DNA of 64,000 nucleotides, from NCBI GenBank assembly GCA_029260015.1, contig JAJDEB010000032.1, positions 62,001 through 126,000 of the forward strand, read 5' to 3'. Origin of the DNA: Phycisphaerae bacterium. Its GTDB lineage: Bacteria; Planctomycetota; Phycisphaerae; UBA1845. How positions within the stretch are numbered: position 1 is the stretch's first letter; every line of letters begins with the position of its first letter. Below are positions 50,889-61,394 of the stretch, one piece after another. Both the position numbers and the translations under genes were made by a program. The notes beneath the pieces were generated by a model. It was not told the DNA's origin, searched no databases, and saw only the letters and a program-made list of their open reading frames with translations.

Positions 50889-51212
50889 ATGCGCGATCCA
50901 ACCGTCATTCGAATGGGTTACTTCAAAATCCGTATCCGCACCCATGAGTGGGCGGAGGGCGAGAAAGTGTCGCTCCTCGATGTGAAGGGCATCTCCAAAG
51001 CTCGGATGAATCTGCTGTTCAAGGAAAAGTATTTCACAGCCACCCGCATCATGACTGCTTCGATCGATGAGATGGTCGAACGACTTGCCCCGCACGATCC
51101 ATTCTTCCGCGACCCCGAAAAGACTCGCGAACTCATCAGGGACTGGCGATCTCAAATCTGCCGGTTGTGGCTTGACAAGATTGGCGAGCCGCTGCCGAAC
51201 GGCTGGCAGTGA
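50889..51212 (+). CDS. Small conserved-looking protein of unknown function
   Basis: 107 residues from ATG 50889, eleven bases after the preceding stop; ATG 50913 is also possible. The sequence (MGYFKIRIRTHEWAEGEKVS, LLDVKGISKARMNLLFKEKY, then FRDPEKTRELIRDWRSQI) is charged, with helix and no signal, membrane segment or known motif. LLDVKGISKARMNLLFKEKY has the look of a helix-hairpin-helix DNA-binding element (the G-I-S hinge), but this is tentative. Close spacing suggests the same transcript as the P-loop gene. Confidence 0.55.
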   Translation: MRDPTVIRMGYFKIRIRTHEWAEGEKVSLLDVKGISKARMNLLFKEKYFTATRIMTASIDEMVERLAPHDPFFRDPEKTRELIRDWRSQICRLWLDKIGEPLPNGWQ

Positions 51213-51403
51213 CCCTGGCTAGGCCTGGACCTGCTCTGTCAATTTGGCATCCCGGATTAGGTGTTTGAAGGCTCCCTGCCACTGTGGCAGCCGACTCCGT
51301 AGATTCGCCTGAAACGTGTCTCCGTCTAAACACTTATCAATAAATGATTTATGAATTCTCAGCAGCCGGGGGAGTTTGGCACTGGCCTTGCTGTGTGATG
51401 GTT

Positions 51404-53150
<1,747 letters not shown>

Positions 53151-53259
53151 TGGGACATGATGTAGTCCGTTATTGGAAATTGGCGATCGTTGCGCCGGTT
53201 GGCGCGACGAACCGTGTTTACGATATTCTGAAAGTTTGCTCGAAAGGAAGTTAAGAATT

Positions 53260-53571
53260 ATGGCAACAGCAACAGCCAAAAAGCTCAAGATCCGTCCGTT
53301 GGATGATCGTCTCGTGGTCGAACAGTGTTCAGCTGAAGCAGTAACCTCAGGCGGAATTGTTCTGCCAGATAGCGTTCAGGAAAAACCGCAGCGCGGCAAG
53401 GTCGTATCCGTTGGTCCGGGCAAGCTGCTCGAAAACGGTGACCGTGGCGCGATGGATGTTTCGGTCGGTGATGAAGTGTATTACGGCAAGTACTCAGGTA
53501 CGACCATCGAAGTCAATGGTGACGAACTCGTCATTCTCCGTGAGAGCGACGTACTTGCGATTTTTTGCTAG
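53260..53571 (+). CDS. groES: Co-chaperonin GroES
   Basis: 103 residues from ATG 53260 after GAAAGGAAG. KIRPLDDRLVVEQCSAEAVT, the mobile loop TSGGIVLPDSVQEKPQRGKV and VGDEVYYGKYSGTTIEVNGD are complete; it ends ILRESDVLAIFC. It caps the GroEL rings as a heptamer. It lies between the two groEL genes and could serve either. Intergenic distances are 109 bp and 70 bp. Confidence 0.97.
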   Translation: MATATAKKLKIRPLDDRLVVEQCSAEAVTSGGIVLPDSVQEKPQRGKVVSVGPGKLLENGDRGAMDVSVGDEVYYGKYSGTTIEVNGDELVILRESDVLAIFC

Positions 53572-53588
53572 TAGCGGGTTAACTTGTT

Positions 53589-53614
53589 CCTCGTAAGGTC
53601 AGAATCGTACGAGG
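53589..53614. promoter_or_regulatory. Inverted repeat between groES and groEL2
   Basis: CCTCGTA at 53589-53595 and TACGAGG at 53608-53614 around 12 bases, 28 bp before the groEL2 start. No T-tract follows, so a processing or regulatory site is more likely than a terminator. Confidence 0.4.
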
Positions 53615-53641
53615 GATCAACATATAGGAGCAGCGACGATT

Positions 53642-55261
53642 ATGGCGTCGAAACAAATGATGTTTAGTCAGCAGGCCCGCCAGCAGTTTCTGGAAGGTCT
53701 GACCAAACTCGCCAACGCGGTGAAGGTGACAATGGGGCCAGTCGGTCACAACGTCCTCTTGCAGAAATCGTGGGGCGCACCGCGAATCACCAAAGACGGT
53801 GTCTCGGTGAGTAAAGAAGTCGAATTGGAGCAGCCCTTTGAAAACATGGGCGCCAAGATGATTAACGAAGTCGCATCGAAGACCAGCGACGCCGTGGGCG
53901 ATGGTACGACCACCGCGACGGTGCTGGCTGAGGCGATTTACAAAGAAGGCTTGAAGCTGGTAACTGCCGGCGTGAGCCCGATGGAATTGAAGCGCGGAAT
54001 GGACCTTGCGGTGCAGGCTGCGGTCAAGAGCATTGCGTCGCTCTCAACGCCCGTGAAGAACTCAGCCGACATCGAAAAAATCGCCACGATCAGTGCCAAC
54101 GGCGACGTGGAAATCGGCAAGCTACTCGCGTCCGCACTTGAAGAAGTCGGCAAAGAAGGCGTCGTCGAAATCGAAGAGGGCAAGACGCTCGAAACCGAGA
54201 AAGAAGTTGTCGAAGGTATGCAGTTTGATAAAGGCTACCTTTCGCCATACTTCATGACCGACCCCGGAACGCTTGAGTGCGTTCTCGAAGACGCGTTCGT
54301 TTTGGTCTACGAAAAGAAGATCAGCAATCTGCGAGAATTCGTACCGCTCGTTGAGAGTATCGCGTCATCCGGCAAGCCGTTCCTCGTCATCGCCGAAGAT
54401 GTCGAAGGCGAAGCGATGGCCGCTCTGGTCGTCAACCGTCTCCGCGGATTGCTGCACGTCTGTGCGGTGAAAGCCCCCGGATTCGGCGATCGTCGAAAGG
54501 CGATGTTGGGTGATATTGCCACGCTCACCGGTGCGAAGATGATCAGCGAAGACCTCGGCATCAAGCTCGAGAACGTCACGCTTGCCGATCTTGGTAACGC
54601 CAAGAAGATCGTCATCACCAAGGAAGACACGACGATCATCGAGGGGGCTGGCAAGAAGGGCGAGATCAAAGCCCGCATCGAGCAGATCCGCAACCAGATC
54701 GAAAAAACCACCAGCGATTACGATCGCGAAAAACTTCAAGAGCGTTTGGCCAAGTTGACCGGTGGCGTGGCTGTCATCCGCGTTGGCGGACCGACCGAAA
54801 TTGAAGTGAAAGAGCGTAAGGACCTGGTTGACGACGCGTTCCATGCCACGAAGGCAGCGGCAGAGGAAGGCGTTATACCTGGTGGTGGTGTTGCGTTCTT
54901 GCGTGCGATTGCAGCCGTCGATAAGGCGCGCAGCAAAGCAGTGGGCGAACAGAAGATGGGCTTTGACATTGTCGCAAAAGCCCTTCGCGCACCGGCATGG
55001 CAGATCATTCACAATTGCGGTGAAGACGGCGACGTCATTATCGAGCAAATCCTCGAAAAAACCGGGATGAATGGATACGACGCCCGTAATCGAGAATTCG
55101 TCGATATGGTCAAAGCCGGAATCATCGACCCGGCGAAGGTTGCGCGGACGGCGTTGGAAAACGCGGTGAGCGTTTCTGGCTTAATGCTGACCACCGAAGT
55201 AATGCTGACGGACCTAAAAGATGGCGATGCGAAGAAATGCGTCGCCAACGCGGTTCACTAG
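53642..55261 (+). CDS. groEL: Chaperonin GroEL, divergent copy 2
   Basis: 539 residues after AGGAGC. The fold is complete: [40 protein letters not shown] and [20 protein letters not shown]. Differences from copy 1: the phosphate-binding G-P-K-G-R-N is G-P-V-G-H-N, the apical part is diverged, and the C-terminus ends [11 protein letters not shown] with no Gly-Met tail. Secondary GroELs of planctomycetes, chlamydiae and rhizobia often show such changes and serve special substrates. It probably still uses the adjacent GroES. An intrinsic terminator follows at 55394. Confidence 0.95.
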   Translation: MASKQMMFSQQARQQFLEGLTKLANAVKVTMGPVGHNVLLQKSWGAPRITKDGVSVSKEVELEQPFENMGAKMINEVASKTSDAVGDGTTTATVLAEAIYKEGLKLVTAGVSPMELKRGMDLAVQAAVKSIASLSTPVKNSADIEKIATISANGDVEIGKLLASALEEVGKEGVVEIEEGKTLETEKEVVEGMQFDKGYLSPYFMTDPGTLECVLEDAFVLVYEKKISNLREFVPLVESIASSGKPFLVIAEDVEGEAMAALVVNRLRGLLHVCAVKAPGFGDRRKAMLGDIATLTGAKMISEDLGIKLENVTLADLGNAKKIVITKEDTTIIEGAGKKGEIKARIEQIRNQIEKTTSDYDREKLQERLAKLTGGVAVIRVGGPTEIEVKERKDLVDDAFHATKAAAEEGVIPGGGVAFLRAIAAVDKARSKAVGEQKMGFDIVAKALRAPAWQIIHNCGEDGDVIIEQILEKTGMNGYDARNREFVDMVKAGIIDPAKVARTALENAVSVSGLMLTTEVMLTDLKDGDAKKCVANAVH

Positions 55262-55266
55262 TGATT

Positions 55267-55347
55267 CGTCACTCCCGCGCATGCGGGAGTCCATAACGAG
55301 CGATGGGTGATGCGCGGGGCTTGGATTCCCGCTTTCGCGGGAATGAC
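55267..55347. repeat. CCCGC double-hairpin element, copy 1
   Basis: CACTCCCGC...GCGGGAGT and ATTCCCGC...GCGGGAAT hairpins in tandem, starting 5 bp past the groEL2 stop. Copies 2 and 3 are at 57764 and 58163 (inverted). The ATTCCCGC-CGCGGGAAT core is a widespread bacterial intergenic repeat. Confidence 0.85.
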
Positions 55348-55393
55348 AGTGGAGCAAAACCCGCAAAGATGACACGGATTTGGTAAGAATACG

Positions 55394-55429
55394 GGGGCGG
55401 ACGAAAAGCAACTCGTTCGCCCCTTTTTT
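55394..55429 (+). terminator. Intrinsic terminator of the groEL/ES unit
   Basis: GGGGCG-G-ACGA pairs with TCGT-T-CGCCCC (one G-T) around AAAGCAAC and is followed by TTTTTT. It closes the groEL1-groES-groEL2 transcript before dnaJ. Confidence 0.92.
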
Positions 55430-55518
55430 CACTGAAACTGTTCTGATGGCCAATGAATTGACGATGCCACTTAATGGCATGTTTGACCAAGAGGCTGCTT
55501 GACGCACAAGGCAGGGCA

Positions 55519-56658
55519 ATGAGTACAAAACGCGATTACTACGAAGTGCTGAGCGTATCGCGCACGGCGTCTGCTGATGAAATCAAGAAAGCCTACCGCA
55601 AGTGCGCATTGAAACACCACCCCGATCGCAACCGCGACAACCCCGATGCAGAGGTTCGGTTCAAAGAAGCGGCAGAGGCGTATGAAGTTCTGAGCGATGC
55701 CAACAAGCGTGGCCGCTACGATCAATTCGGACATCAGGGTGTCAGCGGCAACGGGATGCATGACTTCTCGCACATGGGTGCGGACGACATCTTCTCGATG
55801 TTCAATGACATTTTTGGCTCGGCGTTTGGTGGCGGTGGTGGGCGAAGGGGCCGACGGCGCGGTGCCGATTTGCAAGCCGAAGTTGCGATCACGCTCAATG
55901 ACGTATCCAAGGGTGTGAAAAAACGCCTTGAATTTGTTCGCGAAGATGAGTGCGAGGCGTGTTCTGGAAGCGGGGCGGAACCCGGTACCGATCGTCAAAA
56001 CTGCCCGACCTGCGGTGGTTATGGTCAGGTCGAACAAGCCGGTGGATTCGCAAGTTTGTTTGGCCGCATGGTTACGACATGTCCGGATTGTCGCGGGCAG
56101 GGGTCGGTCGTGGTCACACCGTGCAAGGCGTGTCGCGGAGCGGGTCGTTCGCCCAAAGAACGGGTTGTCATCGTTGACATTCCAGCGGGCATTCACGATG
56201 GGCAAGCCGTGCGGATTCGCAGCGAAGGTGAATTCGGCGAACCGGGCGCGCCGCAAGGTGATTTGCATTGCTATGTGCGCGTCGCGGCGCATGAATTGCT
56301 GGAACGCCACGAGAATGATCTGGTGTGTCGCATGCCGATTTCGTTCACGCAGGCAGCGCTCGGAGCAAGGGTTGAAGTTCCGACCCTCAACGGTAAAGCT
56401 GAACTGACCATCCCCAAGGGTGCTCAGCATGGGCAAGTGTTTAAGATGGCAGGATTGGGTTTGCCTGACCTGCGAACCGGTCGGGCGGGTGACGAACTCG
56501 TTCAAGTGTTGATTGAGATTCCCAAGAAGCTTTCGGAAAAACAGAAAACATTGCTGCGGGAGTTTGCGGAAACCGAGGACCATACCGTTTTGCCAGATTC
56601 CAAGGGGTTTTTCGAGAAACTAGCTAATTATTTTGGTGTTGAAGAATCAAAGAAGTAG
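55519..56658 (+). CDS. dnaJ: Chaperone protein DnaJ
   Basis: 379 residues from ATG 55519. J-domain with H-P-D ([10 protein letters not shown], about 33-35), Gly/Phe region ([13 protein letters not shown]), four zinc repeats [24 protein letters not shown] and CKACRGAG, and the C-terminal substrate domain ([40 protein letters not shown]). It delivers unfolded proteins to DnaK and stimulates its ATPase. dnaK is not in this window. A small inverted repeat ATGCCA-N5-TGGCAT (55464-55480) lies 38 bp upstream and might be an operator. grpE follows 37 bp downstream. Confidence 0.97.
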   Translation: MSTKRDYYEVLSVSRTASADEIKKAYRKCALKHHPDRNRDNPDAEVRFKEAAEAYEVLSDANKRGRYDQFGHQGVSGNGMHDFSHMGADDIFSMFNDIFGSAFGGGGGRRGRRRGADLQAEVAITLNDVSKGVKKRLEFVREDECEACSGSGAEPGTDRQNCPTCGGYGQVEQAGGFASLFGRMVTTCPDCRGQGSVVVTPCKACRGAGRSPKERVVIVDIPAGIHDGQAVRIRSEGEFGEPGAPQGDLHCYVRVAAHELLERHENDLVCRMPISFTQAALGARVEVPTLNGKAELTIPKGAQHGQVFKMAGLGLPDLRTGRAGDELVQVLIEIPKKLSEKQKTLLREFAETEDHTVLPDSKGFFEKLANYFGVEESKK

Positions 56659-56695
56659 TACGAAATTAAGTTAGACGGACCGAGTATTAGATTCG

Positions 56696-57337
56696 ATGAG
56701 TGAAAAAAAGAACAAGAAGAACGTCGCCATTGTGGATGACAACTTTGAAGAAGAAGTTGAGAGCGATGGCGCAACCGATTCTGATCAGGAATCTGTGGCG
56801 AGCGCCGATCCAATCGAGCAGCTCGATCCACTCGAGCAACTCAGGGGCGAAATGGCGGAGTGGAAAGATAAGTATCTGCGCTCAAAAGCCGAGCAGCAGA
56901 ACATCGCCCGGCGAAGCAGCAACGAAATCTCTGAGGCGCTTCGCTACGCGGGAACCGGGTTGCTCAAATCGGTCATCGAAGTGATGGACGACTTGGATCG
57001 TACCGTCGAGGCGGTCGATGGCGCAGACGGTAACAATTCAGAAAATGCGTTGTTGGATGGTGTGCGACTCGTTCGCGATAAGCTGCAAAAAATTCTGACT
57101 GACAATCACGTTGAAATCATCGATGCCAGTGATGCTGTTTTTGATCCCATGCAGCATGAAGCATTGATGCAGCAACCGTCAGCCGACCATGAGCCCGGGC
57201 GCGTGATGCAGCAGATTCAAAAAGGGTATCGGCTACACGATCGGGTGTTGCGAGCGGCGAAGGTGATTGTGTCGGCTTCCGCCGTCGATGGTGACGACGC
57301 CAACGGATCAGACGAAGCCACTGCGTTCAACGAATAG
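56696..57337 (+). CDS. grpE: Nucleotide-exchange factor GrpE
   Basis: 213 residues. A highly acidic disordered N-terminus (about 1-45) precedes the long coiled coil (MAEWKDKYLRSKAEQQNIAR) and the beta-domain (DAVFDPMQHEALMQQPSADH, GRVMQQIQKGYRLHDRVLRA), where the GrpE signature ending K-G-Y-x-L-x-x-R-V-L-R-x-A-x-V is exact. It releases ADP from DnaK. It is cotranscribed with dnaJ; fmdB-like gene follows after 43 bp. Confidence 0.95.
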   Translation: MSEKKNKKNVAIVDDNFEEEVESDGATDSDQESVASADPIEQLDPLEQLRGEMAEWKDKYLRSKAEQQNIARRSSNEISEALRYAGTGLLKSVIEVMDDLDRTVEAVDGADGNNSENALLDGVRLVRDKLQKILTDNHVEIIDASDAVFDPMQHEALMQQPSADHEPGRVMQQIQKGYRLHDRVLRAAKVIVSASAVDGDDANGSDEATAFNE

Positions 57338-57380
57338 GGACGATAGCGGCTAGGCCATTTAATGGCTGGAGCATTTGGAT

Positions 57381-57758
57381 ATGCCAACTTACGATTATGA
57401 ATGTGAAGGTTGTGGTCACGTTTTCGAGATGTTTCAAAGCATCACCGCGCGGGCAAAGCGCAAGTCCGACGAACCCTGCGAGGGTTGCGGAAAGCGCGCC
57501 CCGATTCGCCGGTTGATCGGTGCGGGCGGAGCGGTGATCTTCAAGGGCGATGGCTTCTACGAAACCGACTATCGCAGCGATAGCTACAAGAAGGCAGCCA
57601 AAGCCGACAAGGACGGCCAATCCGATTCAGGCGATAAGTCCAAGAAGTCGGATAGCGCGGACAGCAAAAAAGAATCGACAACTGAAACCAAGCCATCGAC
57701 GACAACTGCGAAGTCTACCGATTCGGACAAACCCGCGAAAAAGTCTTCTGATTCATAG
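57381..57758 (+). CDS. FmdB-family zinc-ribbon protein
   Basis: 125 residues from ATG 57381. The N-terminal zinc ribbon is PTYDYECEGCGHVFEMFQS with a second pair PCEGCGKRAPIRRLIG, the standard FmdB/CxxC-CxxC start, followed by GGAVIFKGDGFYETDYRSD. The remaining 60 residues are Ser/Lys/Asp/Thr-rich and disordered. Known as a putative regulatory protein from formamidase operons; real function unknown. Position after grpE suggests expression with the stress genes. A repeat element follows directly. Confidence 0.9.
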   Translation: MPTYDYECEGCGHVFEMFQSITARAKRKSDEPCEGCGKRAPIRRLIGAGGAVIFKGDGFYETDYRSDSYKKAAKADKDGQSDSGDKSKKSDSADSKKESTTETKPSTTTAKSTDSDKPAKKSSDS

Positions 57759-57763
57759 TGGTT

Positions 57764-57844
57764 CGTCACTCCCGCGCATGCGGGAGTCCAGAACGGGCGA
57801 TGAGCAACGTGCGGGACTTGGATTCCCGCTTTCGCGGGAATGAC
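57764..57844. repeat. CCCGC double-hairpin element, copy 2
   Basis: Same orientation and make-up as copy 1, about 90 percent alike by eye, starting 6 bp past the fmdB-like stop. Confidence 0.85.
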
Positions 57845-57920
57845 GGCGACACAGATCCCGCAAAATTACGCGAGTGTCTGCACTAGTCAACCAGAACTCA
57901 ATCGCTAGAACCCCAATCGC

Positions 57921-58124
57921 ATGATTCGCTACACGTGCCCAACCTGTGACAAATCGCATGAAGTTATCCAGCGCGAAGATGCACCGTGCCGACCGTTTTG
58001 CTGTCGTCGCTGTCAGTTGATTGACCTGGGCAAATGGCTCAACGCCGAATATGTCATCAGCGATCCCATCCTTCCCGATGATGTTGACGATATGGGCGAT
58101 GTCGATCCCACGTCGCTGAACTAG
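57921..58124 (+). CDS. yacG: YacG-type zinc protein (DNA gyrase inhibitor family)
   Basis: 67 residues. Zinc site C-x-x-C in YTCPTCDKSH and the second pair in RPFCCRRCQLIDLGKWLN, the F-C-S/C-x-R-C-x-x-I-D-L-G-x-W signature of YacG. E. coli YacG binds GyrB and inhibits gyrase. The tail (PILPDDVDDMGDVDPTSLN) is acidic. It lies alone between two CCCGC elements. Confidence 0.92.
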   Translation: MIRYTCPTCDKSHEVIQREDAPCRPFCCRRCQLIDLGKWLNAEYVISDPILPDDVDDMGDVDPTSLN

Positions 58125-58162
58125 TGTAGGCCCACGTGTCATCTTGCGGGTTGCGTACCACC

Positions 58163-58233
58163 GTCATTCCCGCGGACGCGGGAATCCACGCCCATCGCTC
58201 GTTCTGGACTCCCGCATGCGCGGGAGTGACGAA
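58163..58233. repeat. CCCGC double-hairpin element, copy 3 (inverted)
   Basis: ATTCCCGC...GCGGGAAT first and ACTCCCGC...GCGGGAGT second, the reverse of copies 1 and 2, in the gap between yacG and the next membrane gene. Confidence 0.85.
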
Positions 58234-58363
58234 CCACAAGTGCAATTCACTTTTGGATATAGCGCCAGCGGATTCTCATTGCTTGGGGCATGCCTCCGTT
58301 TATAATCGCGGCGACGGGCCTTCAAGAATTACGCATCATTTATCAGCAGCGAGCCTTCGGCAT

Positions 58364-59428
58364 ATGACCAACGACGCCAACAACAATGCGACTTCATCGG
58401 TTGCGTACTGGCTGCGCAGTGTTGGTGTGTTTGATTTTGCGAAGGCATGGCGCGAAGCGTTTCAGGGTGGGGCGGTGGTGTTGGCGACGGCTGGCCTATT
58501 GGTGACTTCGATCTGGTTTTGGGTTTTGGATCGATTGTGGAAAGTCAGCGGCGTCGAAGATGTCCCGTCGCGATTGTTCCGATTCGCCCGCGCGGAACTC
58601 GATTCGATGTTTCTGTTGGGAGCCTCGCTTCGCGAACAATGGTTTTATGGTATGTGCCTGCTGGTTCCGTTGGTCTTCTTGTGGTCGCTTATTGGCGGGG
58701 CGATATGGCGGATGCTTGCGTGTCAGCAGACCGGGACGTCAAATCTTTCGATCAGCCGTTCCCTTGAGTTTTCGATTCAACATTATTGGAATGGGTTTCT
58801 TCTTGCCTGGGCGCTTCCGTTGGGCTTCTCTCTGCTGATCGGTGCGGTTATTTTCGTGTACGGCATGTTCATGGCCATCCCCTGGTTTGGCGATTTGGTC
58901 GGTGGCGTATTCTTCTTCGTTCCGCTACTTCTGGGGTGCCTGCTGGCATTTGGAATACTCGTGTTGTTTATTGGCGGGCACCTTTTTGCGCCGGGCGTGG
59001 CTGTTGGTGGGGCACAGGGGGCAGATGCAGTTACGAGTGCGGTGTCATATGTATTGAGTCGCCCACTCCGCGCAGTAGCCTATCTGCTGGTGACCTGTCT
59101 GATGGTCTGGGCGACTTCGTTTCTGCTGACTCTCCTCGTATCGTTGGCAGAGTCGGTGACATTGGGGTTACTTTCGTTGGGTGAAGAACTGCTTTCGACC
59201 CGAGGCGATGGAAACAGCGATAAGACATCTCAATTCCTGATGAGTTGCTGGCTCGGCGGGTTGCATTATCTGGCGAGTGGTGCGGTAACGTGCGTTTTCT
59301 TTGCAGGATCGGTTGTGAGTTTCTTGCTTCTGCGCGAATCCGTCGATGGCATAGATCGCCGCGAACAGTGTGCGGTGGGTGGTGGAGCGGTCAAACGCAG
59401 CTTTGTCGAACCGGTTGAATCGTCCTGA
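58364..59428 (+). CDS. Polytopic membrane protein of unknown function
   Basis: 354 residues from ATG 58364; an in-frame extension upstream runs through the repeat and is rejected. About six membrane helices (for example GAVVLATAGLLVTSIWFWVL, MCLLVPLVFLWSLIGGAIWR, FLLAWALPLGFSLLIGAVIF, VFFFVPLLLGCLLAFGILVL). No transporter or enzyme motif is visible. Polar loops include GIDRREQCAVGG near the C-terminus. Similar uncharacterised membrane proteins are frequent in planctomycetes. It precedes the GT2 gene by 160 bp in the same direction. Confidence 0.75.
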   Translation: MTNDANNNATSSVAYWLRSVGVFDFAKAWREAFQGGAVVLATAGLLVTSIWFWVLDRLWKVSGVEDVPSRLFRFARAELDSMFLLGASLREQWFYGMCLLVPLVFLWSLIGGAIWRMLACQQTGTSNLSISRSLEFSIQHYWNGFLLAWALPLGFSLLIGAVIFVYGMFMAIPWFGDLVGGVFFFVPLLLGCLLAFGILVLFIGGHLFAPGVAVGGAQGADAVTSAVSYVLSRPLRAVAYLLVTCLMVWATSFLLTLLVSLAESVTLGLLSLGEELLSTRGDGNSDKTSQFLMSCWLGGLHYLASGAVTCVFFAGSVVSFLLLRESVDGIDRREQCAVGGGAVKRSFVEPVESS

Positions 59429-59588
59429 TCCGCAAGCGACGCGAAGCCGACGGTACTTTGTCGACCAATCCATATGTATTCTGATGGGCCATATGTTTTC
59501 TGATTGGACAATGCCCGAGCGGTGCGGATAATTCAATCCTTTGAAGACTCGTTGAACAGACTCTCACTTTTGGGCTGAAAGGCGCGAT

Positions 59589-60884
59589 ATGCCCGTTGGG
59601 ATGATGATTTGGCTTTCATGTTGTGGGTTGGTCGGATTGGTCTGGGCCAGCCGCCAGTTCGCCGTGGTTCGTGCGGTCAGGCATGACCGTCGACTTCGAC
59701 CCGATTCTCATGAACCGCTCGGTGAAGATGCGCCGCGTCTAACGGTGCTGGTTTCCGCGAAGGACGAGGAAGACAATATCGAGACATGCGTCGATTCCTT
59801 GCTCGCTCAGGATTATCCAAATCTCGAAATCATCGCCATCAATGATCGCAGCGACGACCGAACCGGTGAAATTCTGGATCAGATTCAGCGGAAGCATGGC
59901 GATCGCGTGCAGGCCGTCCACGTTCGACGCCTTGCCGATGGGTGGTTCGGCAAGAATCACGCGATGCACACGGGCATGAAATACGCCACCGGTAAGTGGC
60001 TGTGCTTCATCGATGCCGATTGCCGGCAGACCTCAGACAAGACGCTGTCGATGGCCATGCAGGAAGCCCTCAGTCGCAAGGTCGATTTCCTTTCCGTTTT
60101 ACCGGTGCTTGAAACGAAGACATTTTGGGAGCGGTTGATTCAGCCGATCTGCGCGGCCATCTTGGTGATCTGGTTCGATCCTGAAAAAGTCAACAACCCG
60201 CGCTGCAAAGCCGCATATGCCAACGGCGCGTTTATGATGATGTCGCGCGATGCCTATCAGAAAATCGGCGGGCACACTGCCGTCAAGACCGAACTCAACG
60301 AAGACATCTGCATGGCCCGGCTCGCCAAAGACGATGGGCTCCGCTTGTTCGTGATTCAAAACGATGGACTGTACCTCACCCGCATGTACTCGACGTTCTT
60401 GGAAGCGTGGCGCGGGTGGAGTCGGATTTTCTTCGGTACGTTTCGAACGTATCGCCGATTGTTTGCAACGCTCGGACTTGTCCTGTCGATGAGCGTGTTT
60501 CCATTCGTAAGCCTTGCCGTTGCGATTGTCGGGCTGATCATGGCGGGTGACGGGGCGCGTGAGAATTGGTGGACGGCGCTGTTTGTAACCGGTGCGGTTG
60601 TGACCATGCTCGAGATCGTGATCTTTCAATTCATGCGGCTCGTCCGGGCGGCGAACTGGGCGTGGGCCACCTACTTCTTTGGCGTGTTGTTGGGGGTGGG
60701 GATGTTGGTCGTCGCGCTGCGCAAGGCGGCGGGCGCTTCAACGACTTGGCGCGGAACAACCTATCACAATGACCAGGGTGCCCAGCCGGAAGATCAACCC
60801 GAAGTCGCAATGTCAGATTCGACCATAGGCAGTGTTGTTGAAATAGGTGGGGTTGGGGATACTCGCCCCGTGACCGATGCCTAG
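59589..60884 (+). CDS. Membrane-bound family 2 glycosyltransferase
   Basis: 431 residues. N-terminal membrane helix (about 6-22), then the GT-A domain LTVLVSAKDEEDNIETCVDS, IIAINDRSDDRTGEILDQIQ, WLCFIDADCRQTSDKTL (the D-A-D metal site), AAYANGAFMMMSRDAYQKIG, and ELNEDICMARLAKDDGLRL with the acceptor-base E-D; the W-R-G-W-S-R segment is near 275. C-terminal helices: LFATLGLVLSMSVFPFVSLA, and two more. The shape resembles HpnB and similar proteins that glycosylate lipids. It overlaps the next gene by 8 bp. Confidence 0.88.
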   Translation: MPVGMMIWLSCCGLVGLVWASRQFAVVRAVRHDRRLRPDSHEPLGEDAPRLTVLVSAKDEEDNIETCVDSLLAQDYPNLEIIAINDRSDDRTGEILDQIQRKHGDRVQAVHVRRLADGWFGKNHAMHTGMKYATGKWLCFIDADCRQTSDKTLSMAMQEALSRKVDFLSVLPVLETKTFWERLIQPICAAILVIWFDPEKVNNPRCKAAYANGAFMMMSRDAYQKIGGHTAVKTELNEDICMARLAKDDGLRLFVIQNDGLYLTRMYSTFLEAWRGWSRIFFGTFRTYRRLFATLGLVLSMSVFPFVSLAVAIVGLIMAGDGARENWWTALFVTGAVVTMLEIVIFQFMRLVRAANWAWATYFFGVLLGVGMLVVALRKAAGASTTWRGTTYHNDQGAQPEDQPEVAMSDSTIGSVVEIGGVGDTRPVTDA

Positions 60885-61377
60885 CGAATTGCAGTGGCAG
60901 ATCGTGGTCGCGTCCACGGTCATGGTGGCTTCGATTTGGATTCTGATGCGAATCCGCAAGTGGTTTCGACGAAGGCGGCCGCCTACAATCCATCCAAAGC
61001 TTCAAAAATACCAGCCAACGGATGACGATTTTGCATCGAAGCGCCGCGCGGAATCTGCAAAGATCATTGCAACTTCCAGCGGTGATGTGTTGGCTGGTTA
61101 TCGCGTGATTCGGCAGGTTGAAGCCGTGTTTGTTGACGGATTCAGGCGGCCTGAAGAAGCGGTCGAAGGCTTGAAGGCTGTTGCAGCGATGAAGGGTGCC
61201 AACGCGGTCTTGCGCGTTCGACATGAACCGATCGGTTCGGGACGGTATTCGGCGAGCGGTGATGCGGTGATTGTCGAGTCGATTGACCCGCCGCAATCAA
61301 CAGATGAAGCAGAGATTTCCGGGCCCGAAGACTTGGACGATGACGAGAACGATGCTTCAATCCCGACCGGATCTTGA
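60877..61377 (+). CDS. YbjQ-like (heavy-metal-binding domain) membrane protein
   Basis: 166 residues. A membrane helix at about 8-25 (IVVASTVMVASIWILMRIRK) and a domain from about 60 to 130: IIATSSGDVLAGYRVIRQVE, AVFVDGFRRPEEAVEGLKAV, AAMKGANAVLRVRHEPIG, fitting the YbjQ/UPF0145 alpha-beta pattern (A-x-x-x-G-A-N-A-V). The C-terminus is acidic. Overlaps the GT2 stop and the start of the next unit, so translation is coupled. Function of the family is unknown. Confidence 0.7.
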   Translation: MPSELQWQIVVASTVMVASIWILMRIRKWFRRRRPPTIHPKLQKYQPTDDDFASKRRAESAKIIATSSGDVLAGYRVIRQVEAVFVDGFRRPEEAVEGLKAVAAMKGANAVLRVRHEPIGSGRYSASGDAVIVESIDPPQSTDEAEISGPEDLDDDENDASIPTGS

Positions 61378-61394
61378 TTGAAAGGACTCATCCC

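Noticed and set aside
58136-58363. N-terminal extension of the membrane protein through the CCCGC repeat
   Set aside because: The residues are the typical translation of the repeat (VIPADAGIH...TPACAGVT), a known source of false start extensions.
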